Under the pieces are notes generated by a model that saw only the letters and a program-made list of their open reading frames with translations, was not told the DNA's origin and did not search any database. Below, one piece after another: positions 25,992 to 38,363 of a stretch of DNA of 64,000 bases (its first letter is position 1; each line of letters opens with the position of its first letter). The position numbers and the translations under genes were made by a program. The DNA is from Deltaproteobacteria bacterium (GTDB taxonomy: Bacteria > Myxococcota_A > UBA9042 > PHBI01), in NCBI GenBank assembly GCA_020632715.1, contig JACKFA010000003.1, positions 744,001 through 808,000 of the forward strand, written 5' to 3'.

Positions 25992-27908
25992 CTACGGCGT
26001 CGCCATCTGCGCGGCCGCCTGCTCGGCGATCATGCACTCGAGCGCGTCTTCGCCGTACGAGAGCTGGTAGTCGAAGCGGATCGCCGGGTTCGGGTCCGCG
26101 TCGTGCACCTTCTTCGCGATGCCGCTCGCCTCGACGCAGCGCCTCGCGCGGTCCGCGAGGGGCTTGTTCGCCGAGACGTACTCGAAGTCGAGCGGCACGA
26201 GGTGCCCCGACAGGTTCTCCTCGCGGAAGCCGAGCGGCATCTTCCCGCCGATCTCCGGCGCCACCGTGATGTCGGGGATGACGCCCGTCACCTGCAGCGT
26301 GCGACCGCTCGGGCTGTAGTAGCGCGCCACCGTCAGCTTGATGAAGTAGTCGTCCTGCAAGACCGGCGAGTACAGCGTCTGCACGCTCGCCTTCCCGAAG
26401 GTCCGGTCGCCGATGACGAGGCCCCGGCGGTTGTCCTGGATGGCCGACGCCACGATCTCCGCCGCCGACGCGGTACCGTCGTTCACGAGCACCACGAGCG
26501 GCATGTCCCAGGTGTCCGACGCCTTCGCCATGTAGGTGTCGTCCTCGCGCGCGCTCCGCGCCTTCACCGCCACGATGGTCCCGCTCGGGATGAAGCGGTT
26601 CGACACGTCGATGCCCTGGTTCAGGAGCCCGCCCGAGTTGTTGCGGAGGTCGAGCACGAGCCCCCGCAGGTGCCCCGAGCTCGTCTTCGCCTCGAGCTCC
26701 CGGTAGACGCGGCCGAGCTCGAGGTCGGTCGTGCGCACGAAGCCCGTGATCTTGATGTAGCCGATGTCCGTGTGGTGGTCGACGAGGTGCCCCTGCACGT
26801 TCTTGATCTCGATGTGCTGCCGCTCGATCGCGTACGTGCGCGGCTCGGGCTCCCCCTCGCGCGTGATGGTGAGCCCCACACGCGTCCCGCGCTTCCCGCG
26901 GATCCGCGACACGACCTTCGAGAGCGACTCGCCCTTGATGTCCTTGCCGTCGACCTTGATGATCACGTCGCCCGCCCGGAGCCCCGCCTTCACGGCCGGC
27001 TGCCCCTGCATCGGGCTCTCGACGATCGTGTAGTCCGAGTCGGGGCGCTGCGTCAGGATCGCGCCGATCCCGTCGAAGCTCGAGTCCGTGGTCTTGTCGT
27101 TCGAGTCGTCCCAGGCGCTCTTCGGCATGAGCGACGAGTGCGGGTCGAGGCTGTAGAGGTAGCCCTGCGCGGCCGCGATCCACGCGGTCTTCACGGTCCA
27201 CTCCGGCGTCGCCTTGTACTCCTTCTTGATGAAGGCCATGACGCGGTCGAAGTCCTTCGCCCCGAAGCCGACCTTGTGCCACTCCTCACGGAGGAGGCGC
27301 GCGCGGGCCTGCTGCTGCGCGCGGAGCGTGCGGATCTCGTCGTCCGAGAGGCGCTTCTTCTCCTCCTCGGGCTTGTCCTTCACCTCGTCGAGGATGACGA
27401 ACCCGTCGTTCGGGTGCAGCTTCGACACCGCCCCCTTCAGGCTCCCCTTCTCCTCGGGGTTGTCCTTCCGGATCTTGTAGAACGCCTCGGGGAGCAGGAG
27501 ACGCCCGTCCTTGTCGCTGCTCGCGAGGGCCCAGGTCGCGGCCTCGGCGTACGCCCACCCCTCGTCGACGTTCGGGTCGATGTAGCGCTTCTTCACCTGC
27601 TGCCGCACCTCCTCGAAGTTGGTGCGGTCGAAGGGGATGGGCGCCCAGTAGTCCTTGTCCTCGCGCTCGTCGTCGTCGTCGCCGTCATCGGCGGCGAGGC
27701 CGCCCGTCGTCGGGACGCCGCTCCGGTTCGCGACGCCGCCCGTCGACTCGGTGCTCGCGAGGGTGATGAGGCCCTCGTCCTCGGCCTCCGCGCCGCGGGT
27801 GCCGCATCCGGCGCCGGCGAGCAGCAGGAGCGCCACGAGCCACGTGAGGACCGCAGGCGTCGACGCCCGCGTCACAGTGCGTAGGTCGTCCGCTTCGCTT
27901 CGCCGCAT
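25992..27908 (-). CDS. S41 C-terminal processing protease, lipoprotein, with PDZ
   Basis: 638 residues from ATG 27908, chosen because GGTGAGGTGAG precedes it; a GTG at 27932 is the alternative. The signal ends in the lipobox LLLAGAGC, so the protein should be lipid-anchored outside the cytoplasm. A charged N-terminal region of about 230 residues precedes a PDZ domain (GIGAILTQ...AGLRAGDVIIKVDGKDI) and the S41 catalytic domain with LDLRNNSGG, nucleophile S480 (about) in NDGTASAAEIVASA and lysine in GDRTFGKASVQ. Length and order match the larger CtpA/Prc-like proteases of delta-proteobacteria that cut periplasmic tails. A promoter is present at 27955-27983. Confidence 0.9.
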   Translation of the reverse strand: MRRSEADDLRTVTRASTPAVLTWLVALLLLAGAGCGTRGAEAEDEGLITLASTESTGGVANRSGVPTTGGLAADDGDDDDEREDKDYWAPIPFDRTNFEEVRQQVKKRYIDPNVDEGWAYAEAATWALASSDKDGRLLLPEAFYKIRKDNPEEKGSLKGAVSKLHPNDGFVILDEVKDKPEEEKKRLSDDEIRTLRAQQQARARLLREEWHKVGFGAKDFDRVMAFIKKEYKATPEWTVKTAWIAAAQGYLYSLDPHSSLMPKSAWDDSNDKTTDSSFDGIGAILTQRPDSDYTIVESPMQGQPAVKAGLRAGDVIIKVDGKDIKGESLSKVVSRIRGKRGTRVGLTITREGEPEPRTYAIERQHIEIKNVQGHLVDHHTDIGYIKITGFVRTTDLELGRVYRELEAKTSSGHLRGLVLDLRNNSGGLLNQGIDVSNRFIPSGTIVAVKARSAREDDTYMAKASDTWDMPLVVLVNDGTASAAEIVASAIQDNRRGLVIGDRTFGKASVQTLYSPVLQDDYFIKLTVARYYSPSGRTLQVTGVIPDITVAPEIGGKMPLGFREENLSGHLVPLDFEYVSANKPLADRARRCVEASGIAKKVHDADPNPAIRFDYQLSYGEDALECMIAEQAAAQMATP

Positions 27909-27954
27909 TCTCACCTCACCCAGGCCGTGCACTCAGTAGCAACGGGACCCGGTC

Positions 27955-27983
27955 AGGATAAGCATTAGGGATCCGCCGTTCAA
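27955..27983 (-). promoter_or_regulatory. Promoter of the S41 protease gene
   Basis: On the minus strand TTGAAC (27978-27983), a 17-base spacer and TATCCT (27955-27960) match 4/6 and 4/6 in the only AT-richer patch upstream of the gene. The predicted start is about 40 bases before the ATG. Confidence 0.5.
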
Positions 27984-28067
27984 GGCACGGGGTGCGTTCC
28001 CGCCCAGGTCCACGGACACGAACCCGGGCCCCCCGCGGACCCTTCCCGGGCGCCCGCCCTGCCCGGC

Positions 28068-28544
28068 TCAGCGCCCCGTGTGGCCGAAGCCGCCGGCGCC
28101 CCGCGCGGTCTCGTCGAGCTCTCCGACCTCCACGAACGCGGCGGCGACCACGGGCGCGACGACGAGCTGCGCGACGCGCTCGCCGCGCGCGATCGTGAAC
28201 GGCTCGACCCCGAGGTTCACGAGCAGCACCCGGAGCTCGCCCCGGTAGTCCGAGTCGATGGTCCCCGGCGCGTTCAGCACGGTCACCCCGTGCTTCGCGG
28301 CGAGCCCGCTCCGCGGGCGCACCTGCACCTCGAAGCCGACGGGGATGGCGAGCGCGAGCCCCGTCGGGACCAGCGCCCGCCCCATCGGCGGGAGGTCGAG
28401 CGGCGCCTCGAGCGCCGCCACCACGTCGGCTCCAGCGCTGCCGGCCGTCATGCGGCGCGGCAGCGGGAGGTCGCGGTCCCGGTCGGGATGGAGGCGCAGG
28501 ACCTGGACCTGCACCTCCTCCTTGACCGGCGATCCGCTGCTCAC
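28068..28544 (-). CDS. dut: Deoxyuridine 5'-triphosphate nucleotidohydrolase
   Basis: 158 residues from GTG 28544, which overlaps the pnp stop (GTGA); a GTG at 28514 would give 148 residues, nearer to the usual 145-152, but leaves only two bases after AAGGAGG. The enzyme hydrolyses dUTP to dUMP. All five trimeric dUTPase motifs are present: GSAGADV, RPRSGLAAKHGV, NAPGTIDSDYRGEL, RGERVAQLV and the C-terminal GAGGFGHTGR that closes over the active site. It ends the rimP-nusA-infB-pnp operon and is translationally coupled to pnp. Confidence 0.93.
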   Translation of the reverse strand: MSSGSPVKEEVQVQVLRLHPDRDRDLPLPRRMTAGSAGADVVAALEAPLDLPPMGRALVPTGLALAIPVGFEVQVRPRSGLAAKHGVTVLNAPGTIDSDYRGELRVLLVNLGVEPFTIARGERVAQLVVAPVVAAAFVEVGELDETARGAGGFGHTGR

Positions 28545-30661
28545 TCCGCCTCGGTCGCCTCGCCCTGCTCCATGAGGGCGGCGCGGCGGGAGAGCTTGAT
28601 CTTGCCCTGGCGGTCGATGCCGAGGACCTTCACGAGCACCTCGTCGCCCTCCTTGACCACGTCCTCCGTCTGGCGGACGCGCCCGTCGGCGAGCTCGGAG
28701 ATGTGGCAGAGGCCCTCGGTGCCGGGCATGATCTCGATGAAGGCGCCGAACTCCACGGTCTTCACGACGGTGCCGAGGTAGACGTTGCCGACCTCGGGCT
28801 CCTCCGTGTAGCCGCGGATGAGCTCGATGGCCTTCGCGGCCGACTCGCCGTCGGTCGCCGCCACCGCGACGCGCCCGTCGTCGTTGATGTCGATCTCGCA
28901 GCCCGTCTCGGCGATGATCCCGCGGATGTGCTTGCCGCCGGGGCCGATGAGGTCGCGGATCTTCTCCTTGTCGATGAGCACCGTGAAGATGCGCGGCGCG
29001 TACTTCGACAGGTCGTCCGCCGGCTCGGAGATGGCCTTCGCCATCTCGCCGAGGATGTGGAGGCGGCCGTCGCGCGCCTGGGCGAGCGCCGTGCGGAACG
29101 TGTCCCACGAGAGCGACTCGACCTTGATGTCCATCTGGAGCGCGGTGACGCCGGTCTGGGTGCCGATGACCTTGAAGTCCATGTCGCCGAGGTGATCCTC
29201 GTCGCCGAGGATGTCGGAGAGCACGGCCGTGCGCTTGCCGTCGGTGATGAGGCCCATCGCGATACCCGCGACCGGCGCCTTCGTCGGCACGCCGGCCGAC
29301 ATGAGCGCGAGCGACGAGCCGCAGACCGTCGCCATCGACGACGAGCCGTTCGACTCGAGGATCTCGCTCACGATGCGGATCGTGTACGGGAACTCCTCGG
29401 TCGCCGGGATCATCCCCTCGACGCCGCGGTACGCGAGGTTGCCGTGGCCGATCTCGCGGCGGCCCGGCGACCGCATCATCTTCACCTCGCCGACCGAGTA
29501 CGGCGGGAAGTTGTAGTGGAGGAGGAAGTTCTTGAAGTACTCGCCGGCGATCGAGTCGACGCGCTGCTCGTCCTTCTTCGTGCCGAACGTGACGGTCACG
29601 AGCGCCTGCGTCTCGCCGCGGGTGAAGAGCGCGGAGCCATGCGTCCGCGGGAGCACGTTCACCTGGCAGTCGATCTCGCGGATCTCGGCGAGACCGCGCC
29701 CGTCGAGGCGGCGGCTCTCCGCGAGGACGGCCTCGCGCATGACCTCGCCCTTGAGGTGGTCGACGATGCCCTTCACCTCGCCGGCCTGGTCGGCGTACTC
29801 GTCGCCGAGGTGCGCGACCGTCTCGGCCACGATGGCGTCGATGGCGGCGTAGCGCTTCTTCTTCGCCGGGATGAACGCCGCCTCGGCGACCTTCGGGCGC
29901 GCGAACTCCGTCGCCTTCGCGACGAGCGTCTTGTCGACCTCGGGGGCGACCCACTCGTGCTTGGGCTTGCCAGCCTTCTCGCGGAGGCGCTCGATCGCCT
30001 CGAACACCGGGAACATCGCCTTGTGGCCGAACTGCAGCGCGTCGACGAGCGTGTCCTCGTCGACCTCCTTCGCCGCGCCCTCGACCATGACGACGCCTTC
30101 CTTGTGCGCCGCGAGGAGCATGTTGATGTCGGACGCCTCGCGCTGCGCGCGCGTCGGCGCCGCGAGGAGCTGCCCGTCCTCGGTGCGGCCGACCTGGCAG
30201 CCCGCGATGGGGCCGTTCCAGGGGATGTCGCTGATGTGCAGGGCGGCCGACGCGCCGATGAGGCCGAGCACCTCGGGGTCGTGGACCTGGTCCATCGACA
30301 GGATGGTGACGACGACCTGGACCTCGTTCTTGAAGCCGTCCGGGAAGAGCGGGCGGATCGGGCGGTCGATGAGCCGCGCCATGAGCGTCGCGTCGTCGGA
30401 CGGGCGCGCCTCGCGCTTGAAGAAGCCGCCCGGGATCTTGCCGGCGGCGTAGGTCTTCTCGACGACGTCCACGACGAGCGGGAAGAAGTCGAGGCCGCGG
30501 CGCGGCGAGTACGTCGTGGCGACCGTGACGAGGACGACGGTCTCGCCGTGCGTCACGAGCACCGAGCCCGCCGCCTGCTTGGCCAGGCGCCCGGTCTCGA
30601 GAGTGAGCTCGGCGTCACCGAACTGGATGGTCTCGGTCACGATATTCTTGAACAGAGCCAC
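28541..30661 (-). CDS. pnp: Polyribonucleotide nucleotidyltransferase (PNPase)
   Basis: 706 residues from GTG 30661, with GAGGAGG eight bases upstream. It degrades RNA phosphorolytically 3' to 5' and is a degradosome component. Two RNase PH domains with a helical linker (about 1-540) include FFKREARPSDDATLMARLIDRPIRPLFP and MRSPGRREIGHGNLAYR. A KH domain (IRDLIGPGGKHIRGI) and an S1 domain (GNVYLGTVVKTVEFGAFIEIMPGTEGLCHIS) follow. Length is normal. It follows rpsO as in most bacteria; a strong stem-loop (30819-30846) lies between them. The start codon sits within GCCACAAGTGGC, a small dyad. Confidence 0.97.
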   Translation of the reverse strand: MALFKNIVTETIQFGDAELTLETGRLAKQAAGSVLVTHGETVVLVTVATTYSPRRGLDFFPLVVDVVEKTYAAGKIPGGFFKREARPSDDATLMARLIDRPIRPLFPDGFKNEVQVVVTILSMDQVHDPEVLGLIGASAALHISDIPWNGPIAGCQVGRTEDGQLLAAPTRAQREASDINMLLAAHKEGVVMVEGAAKEVDEDTLVDALQFGHKAMFPVFEAIERLREKAGKPKHEWVAPEVDKTLVAKATEFARPKVAEAAFIPAKKKRYAAIDAIVAETVAHLGDEYADQAGEVKGIVDHLKGEVMREAVLAESRRLDGRGLAEIREIDCQVNVLPRTHGSALFTRGETQALVTVTFGTKKDEQRVDSIAGEYFKNFLLHYNFPPYSVGEVKMMRSPGRREIGHGNLAYRGVEGMIPATEEFPYTIRIVSEILESNGSSSMATVCGSSLALMSAGVPTKAPVAGIAMGLITDGKRTAVLSDILGDEDHLGDMDFKVIGTQTGVTALQMDIKVESLSWDTFRTALAQARDGRLHILGEMAKAISEPADDLSKYAPRIFTVLIDKEKIRDLIGPGGKHIRGIIAETGCEIDINDDGRVAVAATDGESAAKAIELIRGYTEEPEVGNVYLGTVVKTVEFGAFIEIMPGTEGLCHISELADGRVRQTEDVVKEGDEVLVKVLGIDRQGKIKLSRRAALMEQGEATEAE

Positions 30662-30818
30662 TTGTGGCCTCCTCTCTGACCCTCGCGTCGGGCGAGGGCG
30701 TTTGGCGCCCGGGGCGAGACGGTCGTGGGGAGCCCGGGCGAGCCCACCTACCGCGACCGCGGACCTCTGCGAGGCGACCTATCGATGCGACGGCGCTTGG
30801 ACGAAAGCCGAACGCTCG

Positions 30819-30846
30819 AGCCCCAGCGATGGTGACCGCTGGGGCT
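30819..30846 (-). terminator. rpsO-pnp intercistronic hairpin
   Basis: AGCCCCAGCG and CGCTGGGGCT form a 10-bp perfect stem with an 8-base loop in the 237-base gap between rpsO and pnp. On the minus strand CGAGCGTTCGGCTTTCG follows, with no T-run. In E. coli the same interval carries a terminator and an RNase III site that controls pnp; this hairpin is at the matching place, but its role is inferred. Confidence 0.5.
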
Positions 30847-30898
30847 GCGAGGTGTCCGGGGGGCTCGTTCGAGCGGCGCCAGGCCGCGTCGGAGGCCC

Positions 30899-31168
30899 TT
30901 ACTTACGCAGCCCGAGCTGGCCGATGAGGGTGCGGTAACGCTCGACGTCGCTGCTCTTCAGGTAGTTGAGGAGGCGACGGCGCTGCCCGACGAGCTTCAA
31001 GAGCCCACGACGCGAGGCGTGGTCCTTCTTGTGGGTGTTGAAGTGGTCCGTGAGCTGCTTGATCCGCTCGGAGAGCAGGGCAACCTGCACTTCGGTCGAA
31101 CCGGTGTCGCTCTCGGAGCGCTTGTACTGCTCAATGATCGCGTGCGTGGTCTCGGGCATCATCGCCAT
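30899..31168 (-). CDS. rpsO: 30S ribosomal protein S15
   Basis: 89 residues from ATG 31168 with GGAG eight bases before it. S15 is a primary binder of the 16S rRNA central domain. The sequence is typical: SESDTGSTEVQVALLSERIKQLTDHFNTHKKDHASRRGLLKLVGQRRRLLNYL, with the rRNA-contacting HKKDHASRRGL loop. It has its own promoter (31212-31240) inside the larger operon and lies between truB and pnp, the conserved order. Confidence 0.98.
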   Translation of the reverse strand: MAMMPETTHAIIEQYKRSESDTGSTEVQVALLSERIKQLTDHFNTHKKDHASRRGLLKLVGQRRRLLNYLKSSDVERYRTLIGQLGLRK

Positions 31169-31211
31169 CGAGGTTCTCCGTACTTTCACAGTCTTCGTAA
31201 GTCGGGCGCGG

Positions 31212-31240
31212 ACCCTATACGGGGGTCGGGAGGGTGTCAA
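31212..31240 (-). promoter_or_regulatory. Promoter of rpsO
   Basis: Minus-strand TTGACA (31235-31240), a 17-base spacer and TAGGGT (31212-31217); an alternative -10 is TATAGG at 15 bases. The start would be about 37 bases before the rpsO ATG. This gives rpsO-pnp-dut a supply independent of the nusA operon. Confidence 0.6.
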
Positions 31241-31325
31241 CACAGAGTCGCGTCGAGCGCCGCGCAAAGCGCGGAGACGCGGATCACCGGGCGCCGCGCG
31301 CGGCCTCGCCCGGCGGTTCGGAGCG

Positions 31326-32213
31326 TTACAATCGGAGCCCCCGGAAGACGCGCCAGCGGTCGTCGGGGGTGCGCTCGACGAGCGCGAGGGGAGCGCCGTC
31401 GGGCCCGGTCACGAGCGCGCGCGGCGCGTCGCCCGCGGCCGCGACGGTGCGGCCATGGCCGATGGCGTCGGCGTCATCGGCCTCGAGGCGGAGCGTCGGG
31501 ATCCCCATCACGTCCCCGTGAATGGGGTTCACATCCTCCGCCGTCAGCACCTCGACGGGCTTCGCCTGGGCGATGGTGAAGGGGCCGGAGCGCGTGCGCA
31601 CGAGCGCCGCGAGGTGCGACGGGACGTCGATGGCCTGCCCGAGATCCCGCGCGAGCGATCGCACGTAGTATCCGGAGCCGCAGGCGACGTCGATGACGAC
31701 ACGATCCTCGCCGATCGCCACGATCTCGAGGCCGTGACAGACGACCTGCCGCGGCTCGACCTCGAACTCCTCGCCGGCGCGCGCGCGGCTCATGAGGCTC
31801 CGACCGTCCTTCTTGATGGCCGAGTAGCGCGGCGGGAGCTGCAGCTGCTCGCCGAGGAAGGCCGGGAGCGCCGCCTCGACGCGCTCCCGCGTCAGGAACC
31901 CTGGTGGGAGCGTGGCCTCCGCCACCGTCTCCCCGGTCGCGTCGAGCGTGTCGGTCGCCCGCCCGAAGGCGATCGTCGCCCGGTAGGCCTTGTCGTGCCC
32001 CACGATCCACGACGAGAGCTTCGTCGCCTCGCCGAGCAAGACCACGAGCACGCCGCTCGCGGCTGGATCGAGCGTCCCCGCGTGCCCCGCGCGCGACGCG
32101 CCGAGCCGCCGCTCCACAGCGCGCATCGCCGAGAACGACGTCGGCCCGAACGCCTTGTCGAGCACGACGAGCCCGTTCGGGCCCGCGTTCTCACGCCTTC
32201 GCCGCCGCCCCAT
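31326..32213 (-). CDS. truB: tRNA pseudouridine-55 synthase
   Basis: 295 residues from ATG 32213. It makes pseudouridine at position 55 of the T loop. The catalytic Asp is in GHAGTLDPAASGVL; YSAIKKDGR and ACGSGYYVRSLARDLG are the conserved TruB motifs, and a C-terminal PUA-like region ends the protein. An Arg-rich start (MGRRRRREN) is unusual but short. The gene starts six bases after rbfA, so the two are coupled. Confidence 0.96.
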   Translation of the reverse strand: MGRRRRRENAGPNGLVVLDKAFGPTSFSAMRAVERRLGASRAGHAGTLDPAASGVLVVLLGEATKLSSWIVGHDKAYRATIAFGRATDTLDATGETVAEATLPPGFLTRERVEAALPAFLGEQLQLPPRYSAIKKDGRSLMSRARAGEEFEVEPRQVVCHGLEIVAIGEDRVVIDVACGSGYYVRSLARDLGQAIDVPSHLAALVRTRSGPFTIAQAKPVEVLTAEDVNPIHGDVMGIPTLRLEADDADAIGHGRTVAAAGDAPRALVTGPDGAPLALVERTPDDRWRVFRGLRL

Positions 32214-32219
32214 CGCGCC

Positions 32220-32651
32220 TCAGTCGCGCTCGTCGCCGTCGGGCTCGGCCGCGACCCCGTCGCCGCCACCGTCCTCGTCGCCCCCGCCGTCCGACGCCGT
32301 GGCGTCCTCGGCGAGCTGGTGGAGGATCTCCTCGACGCGGCGACCGCGCTCGATCGACGTGTCGACGAGGAAGCGGAGCTCCGGCGTGTGCCGCGCCCGG
32401 ATCTCCTCGCCCACGCGCCGCCGGAGGAAGGGCGCGGCGCGGTGGAGGGCCGCGTCGATCGCCTCGGGCTCTCCGCCCATCGCGTAATAGAAGACGCGCG
32501 CGAGCGAGAGGTCCGGGGTGACCTCCACGTCCGTCACGACCACGTTGTGCAGCACGTCCTCGCGCGCCTCCCGCTGGATGGCGATCGCGAGGACCTGCTT
32601 CACCTGGCTCCCGAGCCGGTCGGTCCGGCGGAAGGGGCGACGTCGTGCCAC
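32220..32651 (-). CDS. rbfA: Ribosome-binding factor A
   Basis: 143 residues from ATG 32651, 16 bases after infB. RbfA is a KH-like 30S maturation factor. RRTDRLGSQVKQVLAIAIQREAREDVLHNVVVTDVEVTPDLSLARVFYYAMG and RHTPELRFLVDTSIERGRRVEEIL are diagnostic; the canonical pattern is TxVxVSxDLxxAxVYxS. A C-terminal acidic, Gly-rich tail of about 30 residues (DGGGDEDGGGDG) is an addition to the usual 110-120-residue core. Confidence 0.95.
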   Translation of the reverse strand: MARRRPFRRTDRLGSQVKQVLAIAIQREAREDVLHNVVVTDVEVTPDLSLARVFYYAMGGEPEAIDAALHRAAPFLRRRVGEEIRARHTPELRFLVDTSIERGRRVEEILHQLAEDATASDGGGDEDGGGDGVAAEPDGDERD

Positions 32652-32667
32652 GGTGTCCTGCCCTGCC

Positions 32668-35516
<2,849 letters not shown>

Positions 35517-35520
<4 letters not shown>

Positions 35521-36090
35521 GCCTTCTCGCTACGTGGGCGGCGGCGTCCTGGCTCGTTCTGGCAGGGCTCCGGCGACTGAGGGCGGCCGGCTATAACACC
35601 ACGCCCCCTGAAAGTAAACTCCGACACACGGCGCGCGAGCGCACCTGCGCGGGATGAGAGGCCGGCCGAGCGCACCTGCACCCGGGGCAACAGCCGGCCG
35701 AGAGGAGTGCCCTCCAGCTCGCGCCGGAGGGACTGGAGCTCGGGCGGCCAGACCTCCCCGTCCGAGTCGACGGGGACGGCGTCGCCGCCGCGGCGCGCGC
35801 CCTCGAGGAGGGCGGCGAGGTGTTCGGCGCAGGCCTCGGCGACCTGGGCGGCCAACACGTCGGCGTCGACGCGGGCGACCTGGCGCCGGAAGCCGCGCGC
35901 GAACGCGTTCTTCCGGACCGCGAGCTCGAGGCACGCGCGGCTCGGGCCGAGGTTTACACCGCGGCCACGGTACCGCCGACGCACGTCCACGACCACCCGG
36001 TCGCCGTCGAGCGCGAAGCGCACGACCTCGGCGAGGGGCAGGCGGGCACGGCACGCCGCGCAGCCACGCGTAGGAGCGTGGATCTGGGGT

Positions 36091-36104
<14 letters not shown>
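35517..36104 (-). CDS. ylxR: YlxR/DUF448 RNA-binding protein with long C-terminal extension
   Basis: 195 residues from GTG 36104, overlapping nusA by 14 bases. The first 90 residues are the YlxR domain with TRGCAACRARLPLAEVVRFA, VVVDVRRRYRGRGVNLGPSRACLELAVRKNAFARGFRR; this fold binds RNA and is found between nusA and infB in many bacteria. The family is usually about 90 residues; here 100 more follow, and the last 30 codons have atypical codons (TTT, ACT, AGG, ATA), because they run through the infB promoter. They may be read-through of little importance. Confidence 0.85.
35590..35618 (-). promoter_or_regulatory. Internal promoter ahead of infB
   Basis: On the minus strand TTTACT (35613-35618), a 17-base spacer and TATAGC (35590-35595), the latter preceded by TGT to give the extended element TGTTATAGC. 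It lies in the lowest-GC stretch of the region, about 70 bases before the infB ATG, and inside the tail of ylxR. Confidence 0.55.
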
Positions 36105-37527
<1,423 letters not shown>

Positions 37528-37570
37528 GACGAACTCCGTGGGGCGGCGCGCGGCGCCGAGCGGCAAGCGA

Positions 37571-38098
37571 TCAGAACTGGTACTCGACGTTGGCCTTCTG
37601 GATGAGGCGATACGGGATCTCGACGCGGTTCCCTCGCACGTCGAGCGCGACGCCCTCGTCGCTCGCCTCGATGAGCTTCGCGATGAAGAAGCTCTCCCCC
37701 GCGACCGGCGCGCGGGTCTTGATACGCACCATCAGCCCCTGGGCCACCTTGAAGTGGTGCTCCGTCTGGAGGGGGCGGTTCACGCCGGGCGACGACACCT
37801 CGAGGGTATAGGCCGTCGGGATGAGATCCTCGACGTCGAGGAGCGGCGAGATGAGCTTCGAGACGCGCGTGCAGTCGGTGATCCCGACCGAGTCGTCCTC
37901 GGTGCCGTGCTCGCGGGCCTCCTTCGCCGAGCCGAAATAGCGCGTGCGCCCGGCGCGGTCGATGGTCAACCGCAGGAGGTGACGCTTCGGCCCACGGTTG
38001 AGGTCGAGCTCGACGAGCTCGAAGCCCTCGGCTGCGAGCAGCGGCTGCAGCAGGGCTTCGATGCGTTCGATGGTCTCGGCGAGGCGTTCTGTGGCCAT
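37571..38098 (-). CDS. rimP: Ribosome maturation factor RimP
   Basis: 175 residues from ATG 38098. It assists 30S subunit assembly. The N-terminal domain shows LLAAEGFELVELDLNRGPKRHLLRLTIDRAG and GITDCTRVSKLISPLLDVEDLIPTAYTLEVSSPGVNRPL, the hallmark of the family; the C-terminal SH3-like part ends with ANVEYQF. It is the first gene of the rimP-nusA-infB operon. A strong intrinsic terminator lies just 11 bases upstream of the start codon, so the gene is probably controlled by attenuation. Confidence 0.96.
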   Translation of the reverse strand: MATERLAETIERIEALLQPLLAAEGFELVELDLNRGPKRHLLRLTIDRAGRTRYFGSAKEAREHGTEDDSVGITDCTRVSKLISPLLDVEDLIPTAYTLEVSSPGVNRPLQTEHHFKVAQGLMVRIKTRAPVAGESFFIAKLIEASDEGVALDVRGNRVEIPYRLIQKANVEYQF

Positions 38099-38108
38099 CT
38101 TCAGGAAC

Positions 38109-38135
38109 AAAAAAAGGCGGGCGAAAGGGCCCACC
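38109..38135 (-). terminator. Intrinsic terminator in the rimP leader (attenuator candidate)
   Basis: On the minus strand GGTGGGC (38129-38135) pairs with GCCCGCC (38116-38122) around CCTTTC, with one G-U, and is followed at once by seven Ts (38109-38115). This is the most canonical intrinsic terminator of the window, yet it lies only 11 bases before the rimP ATG. Upstream ACCTC can pair with GAGGT, which overlaps the 5' arm, giving a plausible antiterminator. A premature terminator before rimP has been described bioinformatically in other proteobacteria. Confidence 0.75.
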
Positions 38136-38174
38136 TCATCGAAATCGACAGAGGTTGATGACGTAACCGCGGGC

Positions 38175-38203
38175 TAGCTATCACGCGCCCGACGCGGTGG
38201 CAA
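38175..38203 (-). promoter_or_regulatory. Promoter candidate of the rimP-nusA-infB operon
   Basis: Minus-strand TTGCCA (38198-38203; 5/6) is followed after 15 bases by GATAGC, or after 17 by TAGCTA (38175-38180). The start would be at about 38168, giving a leader of about 70 nt that is largely occupied by the alternative hairpins and the terminator. Confidence 0.45.
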
Positions 38204-38363
38204 GAAGGATCGGAGCGGCGTCGAGGGTTCGGGCCGGGGGTCGCCGTCGCGCGCGGGCCCGCCCCGGCACCCTCACCAGGGATCGCGCGCTCGCCGGCCT
38301 CCCGCCCCGGGGGCGCGGCGACCGCGTTGACAGCGGCTCGGTCCGTGGCCGACGCTGCCCGTC

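Noticed and set aside
31517..31531. A further GTGAA...TTCAC palindrome inside truB
   Set aside because: It lies within conserved coding sequence with only five-base arms and a different centre, so chance is the better explanation.
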